Origin: Malikia sp.
Lineage (GTDB): Bacteria > Pseudomonadota > Gammaproteobacteria > Burkholderiales > Burkholderiaceae_C
NCBI RefSeq assembly: GCF_028687635.1
Contig: NZ_JAQTZS010000001.1
Span: 1 to 64,000 of the forward strand
Length of the DNA: 64,000 bases
Reading direction: 5' to 3'
Shown: positions 1 through 7,574 of the stretch, piece by piece
How positions within the stretch are numbered: the stretch's first letter is position 1
Layout: each line of letters opens with the position of its first letter
The notes under the pieces: generated by a model
The model's input: only the letters and a program-made list of their open reading frames with translations
Told to the model about the DNA's origin: nothing
Database searches by the model: none
Made by a program: the position numbers and the translations under genes

Positions 1-2
1 TC

Positions 3-257
3 AAGGACAACCAGAGCGCCTACCTGATGGCCGTCGGCGGCGCCGCCTACCTGGTGGCCAAGGCGATCAAGTCGGCCAAGGTGGTGGGCTTTGCCGACCT
101 CGGCATGGAAGCGATCTACGAGTTCGAGGTGCAGGACATGCCGGTCACCGTCGCGGTGGATTCGAGCGGCGCCAACGTGCACGCCAGCGGCCCGGCCGAA
201 TGGCAAAAGCGCATCGCCAGCGGCGAGTTCAAGGGCATCGCGATCTCGGCCAGCTGA
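3..257 (+). CDS. Fumarate hydratase class I, C-terminal fragment (5' end outside window)
   Basis: This is the last 84 codons of an iron-sulfur class I fumarase, which interconverts fumarate and malate in the TCA cycle. The frame is open from the first base of the window, so the gene is cut by the window edge and not truncated biologically. The tail contains the family's conserved run GGAAYLVAKAI, then GFADLGMEAIYEF and the end segment VTVAVDSSGANVH. The [4Fe-4S] cysteines lie upstream of the window. A hairpin terminator follows the stop codon, and the next gene converges from the other strand. The assignment is from recognition of the C-terminal domain only. Confidence 0.9.
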   Translation, partial: KDNQSAYLMAVGGAAYLVAKAIKSAKVVGFADLGMEAIYEFEVQDMPVTVAVDSSGANVHASGPAEWQKRIASGEFKGIAISAS

Positions 258-263
258 GGCTGT

Positions 264-288
264 GGCGCCCTTGCGGGCGCCTGGTTTT
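264..288 (+). terminator. Rho-independent terminator of the fumarase gene
   Basis: A 7-bp stem, GGCGCCC (264-270) and GGGCGCC (275-281), with a 4-nt loop is followed by TGGTTTT. It sits 7 nt after the stop codon and abuts the stop of the convergent gene. Confidence 0.75.
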
Positions 289-914
289 CAGTGCAGGTGG
301 CGCGGCTTGCGCGGACCGCCATGACCGCCGGCGGGGCCATTGCCGCCACGCGGCGGACGGCCCAGCTGCATCGAGCTGATCAAGGCGTCGAAGCGGCCGG
401 TGAACAGCTGGTCGATCGCGGCCACCACGCCGCCGAGCTCGGAGCCATCGAAATGGCGCTCCATCAGGTGCACCACATCCTGCACCAGCAAGTCGCGCTG
501 GACCTGCATGATCGCGGCCGGGTTCGGGCCGACGAAGAGCAGCAGGAAGTCGTCGCGCGCCTCGGCCTCGGGCGGCGCCTCCTCCTCGTCGAACTCGAGG
601 TCATAGAACGAGACCTCGAGCGCCGCGCCGGCAGCGGCGATTTCGTTCAGGCCCATGCAGACCTCGTCGAGCACATGGCGGAAGTCGTCGTCGCCTTCCA
701 CGCTCCAGCAGATCTGCAGCAGATGCTCCTTGGCGTCGAAGCGGATACCGGGCTCGTCCTCGTAGAAGCTCGGCGCCGCTTCGAGCAGGGTCTTGGCGCC
801 GGCGTATTTCCACAAGGGCTTGAGCGCCTCCTGGATGGACTTGTAGTCCACGTCGTCGCGCAGGAGGATGTCACCATGGACGTGGATTTCGAAAGGCGGG
901 TTGAAAGAGGTCAT
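288..914 (-). CDS. Conserved hypothetical protein, DUF6806-like
   Basis: A 208-residue acidic soluble protein without signal peptide or membrane segment. The start chosen is the ATG at 914 (MTSFNPPFEIHVHGD). An upstream in-frame ATG at 995 would add 27 residues of low plausibility. The N-terminal half has the features I associate with the Burkholderiales family DUF6806, including HVHGDILLRDDV and a conserved ALKPLWKYAGAK segment. The middle is rich in Asp and Glu, and the C-terminus is Gly/Pro/Arg-rich and looks disordered. No catalytic motif is visible and the function is unknown. It converges on the fumarase gene and is flanked upstream by tRNA-Leu. Confidence 0.75.
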   Translation of the reverse strand: MTSFNPPFEIHVHGDILLRDDVDYKSIQEALKPLWKYAGAKTLLEAAPSFYEDEPGIRFDAKEHLLQICWSVEGDDDFRHVLDEVCMGLNEIAAAGAALEVSFYDLEFDEEEAPPEAEARDDFLLLFVGPNPAAIMQVQRDLLVQDVVHLMERHFDGSELGGVVAAIDQLFTGRFDALISSMQLGRPPRGGNGPAGGHGGPRKPRHLH

Positions 915-1094
915 GGTGTTGCTCGCGGTTGGGCGCTGGTCGGCACGGGTCCTGCCTTCCGCTATCGACCGGATTGTAGGGCCTGGAGCCGGCACAAGAA
1001 TGGGCTGATGGGAAGGCGAGATGGGCCGACAGGCCAGAGGGAGCGGCGCTGGGGCCGGCTCGGCGGGGCAATGGACAGGCGCTGCTGCGCTGCG

Positions 1095-1183
1095 TGGTGC
1101 CCCGGACCGGAATCGAACCGGTACGCCCGATTAGAGGCGGCGGATTTTAAGTCCGATGTGTCTACCAATTTCACCACCGGGGC
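1095..1183 (-). tRNA. tRNA-Leu (anticodon UAA), CCA encoded
   Basis: Read on the minus strand, the gene begins GCCCCGG and ends CCGGGGC-A-CCA, giving a perfect 7-bp acceptor stem with genomic CCA (1095-1097). The D arm contains GGTAGAC, the T loop is GGTTCGATTCC, and a long variable arm typical of type II tRNAs is present. The anticodon loop reads CTTAAAA, so the anticodon is TAA, decoding leucine. Length is 89 nt. No integrase or repeated tRNA 3' end is seen nearby, so there is no sign that it is in use as an attachment site. Confidence 0.97.
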
Positions 1184-1256
1184 CAATCGCCTAGTGTATC
1201 CGAGACGAAGCGGCGGTCCGATCTTGCCCAAACAGGATCTTGCCGGAAAAACCCGT

Positions 1257-2204
1257 TCAGGACTCGCCGCGATACTGGCCGCGACGCTGGGCCAGCTTCT
1301 TCTCGCGCGCGGCCGCCAGCCGAGCCTCGGCCGCAAGACCGGCGGCGAGCCAGCGCGCGAAGTCCTGCGGTGTTTCGAGCGTGATGCGCCCGAGCACGCC
1401 GCTGCGGAAGTCGGTCAGCAAGGTCTCGGCGGCTTTCTGCGCGTTGAGCCGGCCGCCCGGCAGGAGCGCGCCACGCTTCTTGCCGATCGCGTACAGCAGC
1501 TCCTCGTCCTTCATGGCGGCGACCGCCTCGGGGGTCCAGCCCCATTTGTAGCGCGCTTCGAGCTGCGCCGCATAAGGGACTTGCAGCACCTTGAGCAGCT
1601 CCAGCGCGACCACCTCCTCGTCATAGGCGTTGCGGCCGACCGCCCCGCTGGCCGCCAGGTGATAGCCGGTCTCGGGCACGACGATCTTGGGCCAGAGCAT
1701 GCCCGGCGTGTCATAGAGGTAGAAATCGTCGGCCAGCACGATGCGCTGCTCGACCTTGGTCACGCCGGCCTCGTCGCCGGTCTTGGTCGCTCGCTTGCCC
1801 TTGAGCGTGTTGACCAGGGTCGACTTGCCCACGTTGGGGATGCCACCGATCAGTACCCGCAGCGGCTTGGCCATGCCGCCGCGCAGCGGCGCGAGCTCGC
1901 GGCAGGCCGCGATGATGGCCTTGGCCGGCGAGGTCTCGCTGGCATCCAGTGCAATGGCTCGGGTCTCGGGCTGGCCGTTGTAATGCGCCAGCCATTGCGC
2001 GGTGCGCAGCGGATCGGCCAGATCCTGCTTGTTGAGCACCTTGAGCGTGGGCTTGCCCGCCGTCAGCTGGGCCAGCAAGGGATTGGCGCTGGAGCCGGGC
2101 AGGCGCGCGTCGAGCAGCTCGACCACGACATCGAGCTCCTTGACGCGCTCGAGGATCGCCTTCCTGGTGGCGTGCATGTGACCGGGAAACCATTGGACCG
2201 ACAT
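1257..2204 (-). CDS. ylqF: Ribosome biogenesis GTPase YlqF (RbgA)
   Basis: A 315-residue circularly permuted GTPase that assists late assembly of the 50S ribosomal subunit. It starts with the family signature MSVQWFPGHMHATRKA. The permuted order of G motifs is visible: G4 NKQD near residue 58, then G1 GIPNVGKST (121-129), then G3 DTPG (165-168). The C-terminal helical domain that contacts rRNA follows, and the tail is basic. The length matches the usual 280-320 residues. It is a single gene. The tandem tnpB genes lie directly behind its start codon, so its promoter must lie in the 149-nt gap at 2205-2353. Confidence 0.95.
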   Translation of the reverse strand: MSVQWFPGHMHATRKAILERVKELDVVVELLDARLPGSSANPLLAQLTAGKPTLKVLNKQDLADPLRTAQWLAHYNGQPETRAIALDASETSPAKAIIAACRELAPLRGGMAKPLRVLIGGIPNVGKSTLVNTLKGKRATKTGDEAGVTKVEQRIVLADDFYLYDTPGMLWPKIVVPETGYHLAASGAVGRNAYDEEVVALELLKVLQVPYAAQLEARYKWGWTPEAVAAMKDEELLYAIGKKRGALLPGGRLNAQKAAETLLTDFRSGVLGRITLETPQDFARWLAAGLAAEARLAAAREKKLAQRRGQYRGES

Positions 2205-2353
2205 CTTGTTCTCTCAGGGTTTCATTCAGTTGCCGTAAAACCTGCTCAATTCTTCTCTTTCATGCTCAAACCTGATCACGCAGTGTGACGGCATGACGAG
2301 AAGAACCACAGCCCTGTTCAAGCCGTGCGGGTTCGTGCCAGAATTATGCCGCC

Positions 2354-3610
2354 ATGCTGATCGCGCACCAGATTGCTCTCGATCCGAACAACGCACAGGC
2401 CGCCTATCTGGCCCGCGCGGCGGGCGTGGCGCGCTTTGCCTACAACTGGGCGCTGGCCAAGTGGAAGCGCCAGTACGAGGCCTGCAAACTGGATCCGACG
2501 CTGCCCCCCAAGCCTTCCCAGGCCGCGCTGCGCCGCCAGTTGAACGCCCTCAAGCACGAGCAATTCCCCTGGATGCTCGAAGTCACGAAGAACGCGCCGC
2601 AAATGGCGATCATTCAGCTGGGCCAGGCATTCCAGAACTTCTTCGCCGGGCGTGCCAAGTATCCGTAATTCCGCAAGAAAGGCCGGCACGACCGCTTCAG
2701 TCTGAGCAACGACCAGTTCAGTCTCGACGGCTCACGCACCCGCATCCCCAATCTCGGCTGGGTACGGATGCGCGAGTCGTTGCGCTTCGCGGGCAAGATC
2801 CTGTCGGCCACGGTCTCCCGCGTGGCCGACCGCTGGTTGGTCAGCATCACCGTGGACACCCAGGACGATTCACACCTACCCCAGGCCGAAAACGAGCCCC
2901 AAGACGAAAACCAAGTCAAAGGCGAGTCTCGACGTAGCCAAAATCAAGGCGCGGTCGGTGTGGATCTGGGCATCTCGGCACTCGCCACGCTTTCGACGGG
3001 AGAGGTGATTCCCGGTCCAAAGCCTCACAAGGCCTTGCTGGGTCACCTGCAACGGCTCTCGCGCGGCCTGTCGCGCAAGCAAAAGGGATCAGCCAATAGA
3101 AAGAAGGCCAAGGCCAGGCTGGCGAAATTGCATGCCCGTATCACCAACATCCGCTCAGACGCGCTGCACCAGCTCACGACGGACCTCACGCGCCGTTTCC
3201 ACACCATCGGCATAGAAGACCTGAACGTGCGCGGCATGATCAAGAACCGTCGCCTTGCCCGGTCGGTGGCCGACATGGGCTTCTTCGAGTTCCGGCGACA
3301 GTTGACCTACAAGTCAGCGATGCGTGGCGGGCAAGTCATCGTGGCGGATCGCTGGTACCCCAGCAGCAAGACCTGTTCAGGCTGCGGGCATAAGCTCGAT
3401 GAACTGCCGCTGTCGGTGCGCGACTGGACCTGTCCGGCCTGCGGCGCTGTCCATGACCGCGACGTGAACGCGGCGATCAATTTGAGGAATTTGGCCGTGA
3501 GTTCCACGGTTACAGCCTGTAGAGAGGAAGGCGCTGGCCTTGGTCGCAAGACGAAGGCGAAACCGGCCTCGGCGAAGCAGGAAGTCAGCTTTGTTCATGT
3601 TTGTGCATGA
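2354..3610 (+). pseudogene. tnpB: TnpB of an IS200/IS605 (IS1341-type) element, interrupted by an in-frame TAA
   Basis: This would be a 418-residue RNA-guided nuclease of the IS200/IS605 superfamily. It is split by a TAA at 2666-2668 (codon 105), in the segment AKYP-stop-FRKKG where relatives usually carry Lys or Arg. There is no frameshift, because both halves are in the same frame. Downstream of the stop all catalytic parts are intact: RuvC-I GVDLGIS (D204), RuvC-II IGIEDLN (E288), a CxxC...CxxC zinc ribbon (CSGCG and CPACG), and RuvC-III DRDVNAA. The second half has an ATG at 2768, but a product starting there would lack the N-terminal RNA-recognition part. No tnpA is adjacent. A second, unrelated tnpB follows. 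A one-base substitution such as AAA to TAA explains the lesion; a sequencing error is the alternative. Confidence 0.88.
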
Positions 3611-3735
3611 ATGAGCAAGTCTGGCAGAACGGAAATGCTGTTGACCAGAACTGAGCGGCAAGCCTCGGGGTTCAGCCCGAGGTTCGAGCGATCAGGCCGG
3701 CACGGCCCGTGGTCCGCTGCGCGGTTCCATGCCCC
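3600..3735 (+). ncRNA. Candidate omegaRNA / right end of the first tnpB element
   Basis: TnpB guide RNAs derive from the 3' end of tnpB and the adjoining element end. The 125 nt after the tnpB stop are non-coding and contain a hairpin, CCTCGGG (3663-3669) with CCCGAGG (3676-3682) and a 6-nt loop. I cannot place the exact element boundary or the guide start. The second tnpB may use part of this stretch as its 5' leader. Confidence 0.4.
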
Positions 3736-4839
3736 ATGATATTCGCCGTGAACACGACCAAGACCCTCCGGCTGCGCCTGAAGGACAAGCACGCCCGCGT
3801 GCTGCGTCAGATGGCGCGCGAGGTCAATCAGGTCTGGAACCACATCAACGAAATCTCCGCCCGGGCCGCACGCCCTTTCTCGGGCCAGCCGCGCTACCTC
3901 TCGGGCTACGACCTGCAAAAGCTCACGGCCGGCTTCAGCCAGTGTGAGGGCATCTCGGTCGGCAGTGGCACCGTGCAGGTGGTCTGTGCGGAATACGCCA
4001 CCCGGCGCAGGCAGTTCAAGAAGATCCGCCTGAACTGGCGCGTCTCGAATCCGAAATCATCCAAGTATTCGCTGGGCTGGATTCCGTTCAAGATCGGCCA
4101 CGCCCGCTACAAGGCCGGCCAGATCCAGTTCGCCGGCCACAAGTTCGGCTTGTGGGACAGCTACGGCCTGGCGGACCACGAACTCCGCAGCGGCTCGTTC
4201 AGCGAGGACAGCCGGGGCCGCTGGTACTTGAATGTCGCCGTCGAGATCCCGGAACTCGTCGGTCCGCGCCTGCCCGGCCCGACCGCCAGCGTCGGCATCG
4301 ACCTGGGCCTGAAGGACTGCGCCACCACCTCGGACGGACAGAGACTCGAAGGTCGCTGGTTCAGGGCGCAGGAGTACAAGCTCGCCACCGCCCAGCGGGC
4401 GAGAAAGAAACGCCGCGTCAAGGCGATCCACGCCAGGATCGCCAACCAGCGCAAGGACGCGCTGCACCAGTTCAGCACCGCCCTGGTGAAAGAGCACGCC
4501 GCCATCTTCGTGGGCGACGTGGCCAGCGCCAAGCTGGTCAAGACAAGAATGGCCAAATCCACGCTCGACGCGGGCTGGACCATGTTGAAGACGATGTTGG
4601 AGTACAAGAGCCATCAGGCCGGTGTCGTCTTCGAGGAAGTGAACGAAGCGTATTCCACCCAGACTTGCTCGTGCTGCGGGGCCATTCCCGCCAGCAGTCC
4701 GAAAGGTAGAGCCGGCCTTGGAATAAGGGAATGGGCTTGCAACGCCTGCGCCACGGTCCACGACCGGGACGTCAACGCGGCCAGGAACATTCTCGCGGCC
4801 GGACATGGCCGTCTCGCAGGAGGAATCCCCGTCCTTTAG
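3736..4839 (+). CDS. tnpB: TnpB, RNA-guided nuclease of an IS200/IS605-type element (second copy, different lineage)
   Basis: A 367-residue protein unrelated in detail to the preceding tnpB. The ATG at 3736 (MIFAVNTTKT) is preferred to the one at 3709, which would add nine residues. RuvC-I is VGIDLGLKD (D189). The zinc ribbon is CSCCG (311-315) and CNAC (335-338). RuvC-III is DRDVNAA (343-349). At the RuvC-II position the canonical Glu is missing: the segment reads IFVGDVASAKL with Gly260 where the first copy has Glu. Glutamates at 300, 301 and 304 (FEEVNE) are candidates for a rearranged catalytic residue. The stop codon lies inside the element's right-end hairpin. There is no adjacent tnpA, so movement would need a transposase in trans. 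Confidence 0.9.
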   Translation: MIFAVNTTKTLRLRLKDKHARVLRQMAREVNQVWNHINEISARAARPFSGQPRYLSGYDLQKLTAGFSQCEGISVGSGTVQVVCAEYATRRRQFKKIRLNWRVSNPKSSKYSLGWIPFKIGHARYKAGQIQFAGHKFGLWDSYGLADHELRSGSFSEDSRGRWYLNVAVEIPELVGPRLPGPTASVGIDLGLKDCATTSDGQRLEGRWFRAQEYKLATAQRARKKRRVKAIHARIANQRKDALHQFSTALVKEHAAIFVGDVASAKLVKTRMAKSTLDAGWTMLKTMLEYKSHQAGVVFEEVNEAYSTQTCSCCGAIPASSPKGRAGLGIREWACNACATVHDRDVNAARNILAAGHGRLAGGIPVL

Positions 4840-4856
4840 GGCGGGGAGGATGTCAA
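3736..4856 (+). mobile_element. IS200/IS605-superfamily tnpB-only element (right end supported, left end not located)
   Basis: The element carries tnpB and a typical terminal hairpin at 4826-4848, ending in GTCAA at about 4852-4856. The left end could not be identified in 3611-3735, so the true element is longer than given. No target duplication is expected for this superfamily. Confidence 0.6.
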
Positions 4857-4876
4857 TGGGTCCGATTGTGCCCGCG
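4790..4876 (+). ncRNA. Predicted 3' part of omegaRNA with guide (second tnpB element)
   Basis: The right end forms CCCCGTCC/GGGCGGGG (8 bp, one G-T pair, loop TTTA), followed by AGGATGTCAA. In characterised IS200/IS605 TnpB systems, the RNA scaffold ends at the element boundary and the next 15-20 nt of flanking DNA are the guide. Here that would start at about 4857 with TGGGTCCGATTGTGCC. The 5' boundary of the RNA within tnpB is not visible by eye. Confidence 0.5.
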
Positions 4877-4905
4877 TCCGGCCACACCGGAACCCCGTAG
4901 CGGGC

Positions 4906-5565
4906 TCAGGCCTCGGCCAGCAGCCAGTCGTGCAGTTCGCGCACGGTGTGCGCGACATGCAAGGGCTGCAGCACCTCGAAGCCGGCGGGATCATGAGCAC
5001 CGTAGCTGACCGCCAGGCTGGCGCAGCCGGCGTTGAGCGCCATCTGCAGGTCGTGGGTGGTGTCACCGATCATCAGCATGCGCTCGGGCTCGACGCCGAA
5101 CTCGCGCATCAGCTCGAACAGCATCAGCGGGCTGGGCTTGCCAGCCGTCTCGTCGGCCGTGCGCGAGCCATCGAAGACGCCTTGCAGCTCGACATGGCGC
5201 AGCGTCTCGTCGAGGCCGCGCCGGCTTTTCCCCGTGGCGACCGCCAGCCAGTGGTGGCGCGAGCGCAGGTCGGCCAGCAGCGGCAGCACGCCGGCAAACA
5301 GGCTGATCTCGTGCTGGCTTTGCAGGTAGTGGTGGCGATAGCGCTCGCCCAGGCGCTCGTATTGCTCGGGCGGCACATCGGGCGCCGCGTGGGCCAGGGC
5401 CTGCATCAGCCCCATGCCGATCACGTAGGAAGCCTGGATATCGCTGGGTTCGCGTCCGCCGACGTCGCGCACCGCCGCCTGGATGCTGCGCGTGATCAGC
5501 CGGGTGGAGTCAAACAGTGTGCCATCCCAGTCGAAGGCAATCAGGTCGAAGCGGCGTGGACGCAT
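4906..5565 (-). CDS. HAD-superfamily phosphatase, phosphoglycolate phosphatase-like
   Basis: A 219-residue HAD hydrolase, probably a small-molecule phosphatase of the Gph/PGP type. Motif I is DWDGTLFDST near residue 10, motif II is in AVATGKS, the Lys of motif III is in GKPSP, and motif IV is MIGDTTHD. The ATG at 5565 (MRPRRFDLIAFDWDG) is preferred over the ATG at 5598, which would lie inside the hairpin terminator of the upstream H-NS gene. It follows rluC and hns on the same strand; an HAD phosphatase next to rluC is a familiar arrangement in Burkholderiales. The substrate cannot be read from sequence. Confidence 0.88.
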   Translation of the reverse strand: MRPRRFDLIAFDWDGTLFDSTRLITRSIQAAVRDVGGREPSDIQASYVIGMGLMQALAHAAPDVPPEQYERLGERYRHHYLQSQHEISLFAGVLPLLADLRSRHHWLAVATGKSRRGLDETLRHVELQGVFDGSRTADETAGKPSPLMLFELMREFGVEPERMLMIGDTTHDLQMALNAGCASLAVSYGAHDPAGFEVLQPLHVAHTVRELHDWLLAEA

Positions 5566-5586
5566 GGTGAATGGACTCGGAAAAGA

Positions 5587-5611
5587 AAAAGGGCGCATTG
5601 TGCGCCCTTTT
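5587..5611 (-). terminator. Terminator downstream of the H-NS gene
   Basis: GGGCGCA (5591-5597) and TGCGCCC (5601-5607) form a 7-bp stem with a TTG loop. On the minus strand it is followed by TTTTTCTTTT, and on the plus strand by TTTTG, so it may act in both directions. Confidence 0.8.
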
Positions 5612-5634
5612 GCCTCGCGAGGAATGCCCTCGGA

Positions 5635-5940
5635 TCAGATCAGGAATTGATCCAGGCTCTGACCGGCTGCCAGCACGGCCTTGACCCACTCGGGCTTGCG
5701 GCCCGGGCCACCCGACCACAGTTCGCCATTCGGACCCTTGTATTTGGCCGGTGCCTTGACTTTGCCGGTGCCACCCTTGCGGGCGGTGGCGGCAGAACCC
5801 AGGTCCTCGACCGTGATGCCGAACTCCCTCATCTTGGCCCTGATTTCAGTGACCACGCTGGCGAATTCCTGCCTGCGAACCTGTTCGGCTTGCGCCATCA
5901 ATGCTTGTGCCTGGGAGACCAGCTCGGAGTAAGTTGACAT
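5635..5940 (-). CDS. hns: H-NS family nucleoid-associated protein
   Basis: A 101-residue xenogeneic-silencing and chromatin protein. The N-terminal half (residues 1-50) is a heptad-rich oligomerisation helix (QAQALMAQAEQVRRQEF). The C-terminal half holds the DNA-binding motif KYKGPNGELWSGGPGRKPEW (about 68-87) with the minor-groove hook GPGRKP. Length and layout match the short H-NS paralogues of Burkholderiales. It lies between rluC and a HAD phosphatase, with its own -10 candidate in front and a strong terminator behind, so it is probably monocistronic. Confidence 0.96.
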   Translation of the reverse strand: MSTYSELVSQAQALMAQAEQVRRQEFASVVTEIRAKMREFGITVEDLGSAATARKGGTGKVKAPAKYKGPNGELWSGGPGRKPEWVKAVLAAGQSLDQFLI

Positions 5941-5975
5941 ATCGACGTCCTTGATTTTAGAGATTCAACGACTCC

Positions 5976-5981
5976 ATTATA
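5976..5981 (-). promoter_or_regulatory. Candidate -10 element for the H-NS gene
   Basis: On the minus strand a perfect TATAAT lies 36 nt before the H-NS start codon, overlapping the rluC stop. No good -35 hexamer is found at 16-18 nt spacing, so strength or an activator requirement is uncertain. Confidence 0.45.
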
Positions 5982-6963
5982 CGAAGAAATCGGCAACATT
6001 GCCCCAACCCTTCAATTCAGGCGGCAAATCGGCCTTCAATTGCAGTGGCGACTGCGACACCGGATGGATCAGACCCAATTGCCAGGCGTGCAGGAACATG
6101 CGTTTGAGGCCGCTCCTTTGCAGGGCGCGATTCAATTCAAAGTCGCCATACTTGTCATCACCGGCAATCGGATGGCCGGCGCTGGCCAGGTGAACCCGGA
6201 TCTGGTGCGTGCGGCCGGTCTTGATCGTGACCGCCAGCAGGCTCAGGACGGGCGGCGCTCCCGCCGACCAGTCGGCCGGTGGACGCACCTGCCCCAGCAC
6301 CTTGACCAGCGTGATCGAGCGCATGCCGTCCGGATCATCGGCATGGGTCACGCGCACGCGCCGCTCGCCATCGGGCAGCAGGTATTTGTGCAACGGCTGG
6401 TCGATCACTTTCTTATTCGCCGGCCAGGCCCCCTTGACCAGGGCCAGATAGGTCTTGGCGGTTTCGCGTTCGCGGAACTGGTCCTGCAGCGCCTTGAGCG
6501 CGCTTCTTTTCTTGGCCACCAGCAAGATACCGCTGGTTTCCCGATCGAGCCGGTGCACCAGCTCCAGCAAAGTAGCCTGCGGCCGGGCCTGGCGCAATTG
6601 CTCTATCACGCCGAAGGAAACCCCGCTGCCGCCATGGACGGCAATGCCAGCCGGCTTGTTGATGGCCATGAAGGCGGGGTCCTCGAACAGGATGGGAAAT
6701 TCGCGCGCCGGAGCAGGATTGGCCTGTTTCTCCTCGATCTTTTCCGACAGGCGGATCGGCGGGACGCGCACCAGATCGCTTTCCTGCAATCGGGTGTCGG
6801 CCTGCGCCCGCCCCTTGTTGACCCGCACCTCGCCGGAACGGATGATGCGATAGACATGGGTCTTGGGCACGCCCTTGAGTTCGCGCAGCAGGAAATTGTC
6901 CAGCCTCTGGCCGGCTGACTCGGCGTCTACGGTGTAGTGTCTGACCTGGGGCGTTGATGCCAT
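5977..6963 (-). CDS. rluC: 23S rRNA pseudouridine synthase RluC
   Basis: A 328-residue enzyme that isomerises uridines 955, 2504 and 2580 of 23S rRNA in E. coli. An S4-like RNA-binding domain (residues 18-75) precedes the catalytic domain. The catalytic Asp is in HRLDRETSG (D140), and the downstream GRTHQIRVHL motif is present. The ATG at 6963 (MASTPQVRHYTVD) matches family N-termini; the ATG at 7020 would add 19 hydrophobic residues. The gene is divergent from rne, as is common in proteobacteria. Confidence 0.94.
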   Translation of the reverse strand: MASTPQVRHYTVDAESAGQRLDNFLLRELKGVPKTHVYRIIRSGEVRVNKGRAQADTRLQESDLVRVPPIRLSEKIEEKQANPAPAREFPILFEDPAFMAINKPAGIAVHGGSGVSFGVIEQLRQARPQATLLELVHRLDRETSGILLVAKKRSALKALQDQFRERETAKTYLALVKGAWPANKKVIDQPLHKYLLPDGERRVRVTHADDPDGMRSITLVKVLGQVRPPADWSAGAPPVLSLLAVTIKTGRTHQIRVHLASAGHPIAGDDKYGDFELNRALQRSGLKRMFLHAWQLGLIHPVSQSPLQLKADLPPELKGWGNVADFFV

Positions 6964-7024
6964 GAAGGGGAGTGCTGTGAGGGGTGGCAAGTGAAGCAGG
7001 AAAACCTGCGAGCAGTTCACGCAT

Positions 7025-7574
7025 TTAGCGAGCGTCGGGCACTATAATGATCCGATCCGGACCCGCGAGGTAGGTGCTCAATCTGCCTCGAAGTTTAAGG
7101 CAGAGCGCCAAGGTGGCCCGACGCAGGGCCTGACTCTCAGCCCGCCTCGCTTGCCGGATATAGGTTGCCAGCCACTGCTGAGCCGCACCCTCCCCGTCCC
7201 GGCCCGATTTGGCCGCGCCGGCTCGGTGCAGCGCCCGAGTGGCGAACCGCCGTCGATGACAGCGAACCCGATACGGAATACCCCAACCGTCCAGCCCGCA
7301 GGCCTCAGAGCCGGAGCTGGACGAGGACTGAAGTGAACCCAAAGACCCCTAGGCCAGCCGCCGTGCATCACGCCGCCCTGCCGCCTTTGCTCACGCCACT
7401 CCACGCGCCCATGCCCGGACAGGGTTGAGCGCGCGCGGACCGCCTCGACTTCGCGGCGCCGCCCCTCTTCCCTTGCCCTGGCTCTCCGGCAATTCCTCCT
7501 CGTTCGTGCCATCTGCTGCGGTTCACGGCTTGAGCCCGACCGGGCTGTTAGTCAGTGACAAGAGGAACGCACAC
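7025..7574 (+). other. rluC-rne intergenic region: long RNase E 5' leader
   Basis: About 550 nt without a credible gene. It holds a perfect TATAAT at 7043-7048 and then roughly 520 nt before the rne start. In E. coli the rne mRNA has a leader of about 360 nt through which RNase E controls its own level. I infer a similar function here. The short open frames in this stretch are Pro/Arg-rich by-products of high G+C. Confidence 0.55.
7043..7048 (+). promoter_or_regulatory. Candidate rne promoter -10 box
   Basis: TATAAT, perfect to consensus, lies about 527 nt upstream of the rne start codon. The -35 region at 17 nt spacing is poor. Confidence 0.5.

Noticed and set aside
1095-1183. tRNA-Leu as attachment site of an integrated element
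   Set aside because: No integrase, no duplicate of the tRNA 3' end and no foreign cargo next to it; the neighbours are housekeeping genes.
291-2288. 665-codon plus-strand frame running through tRNA-Leu and antisense to ylqF
   Set aside because: It crosses a tRNA gene and is antisense to two supported genes.
5566-5598. Upstream ATG for the HAD phosphatase (MRPFSFPSPFT)
   Set aside because: This start lies inside the hairpin that terminates the H-NS gene, and homologues begin near MRPRRFDLIAFDWDG.
7165-7428. Small open frames in the rne leader
   Set aside because: Pro/Arg-rich composition, no ribosome-binding site and no recognisable family.
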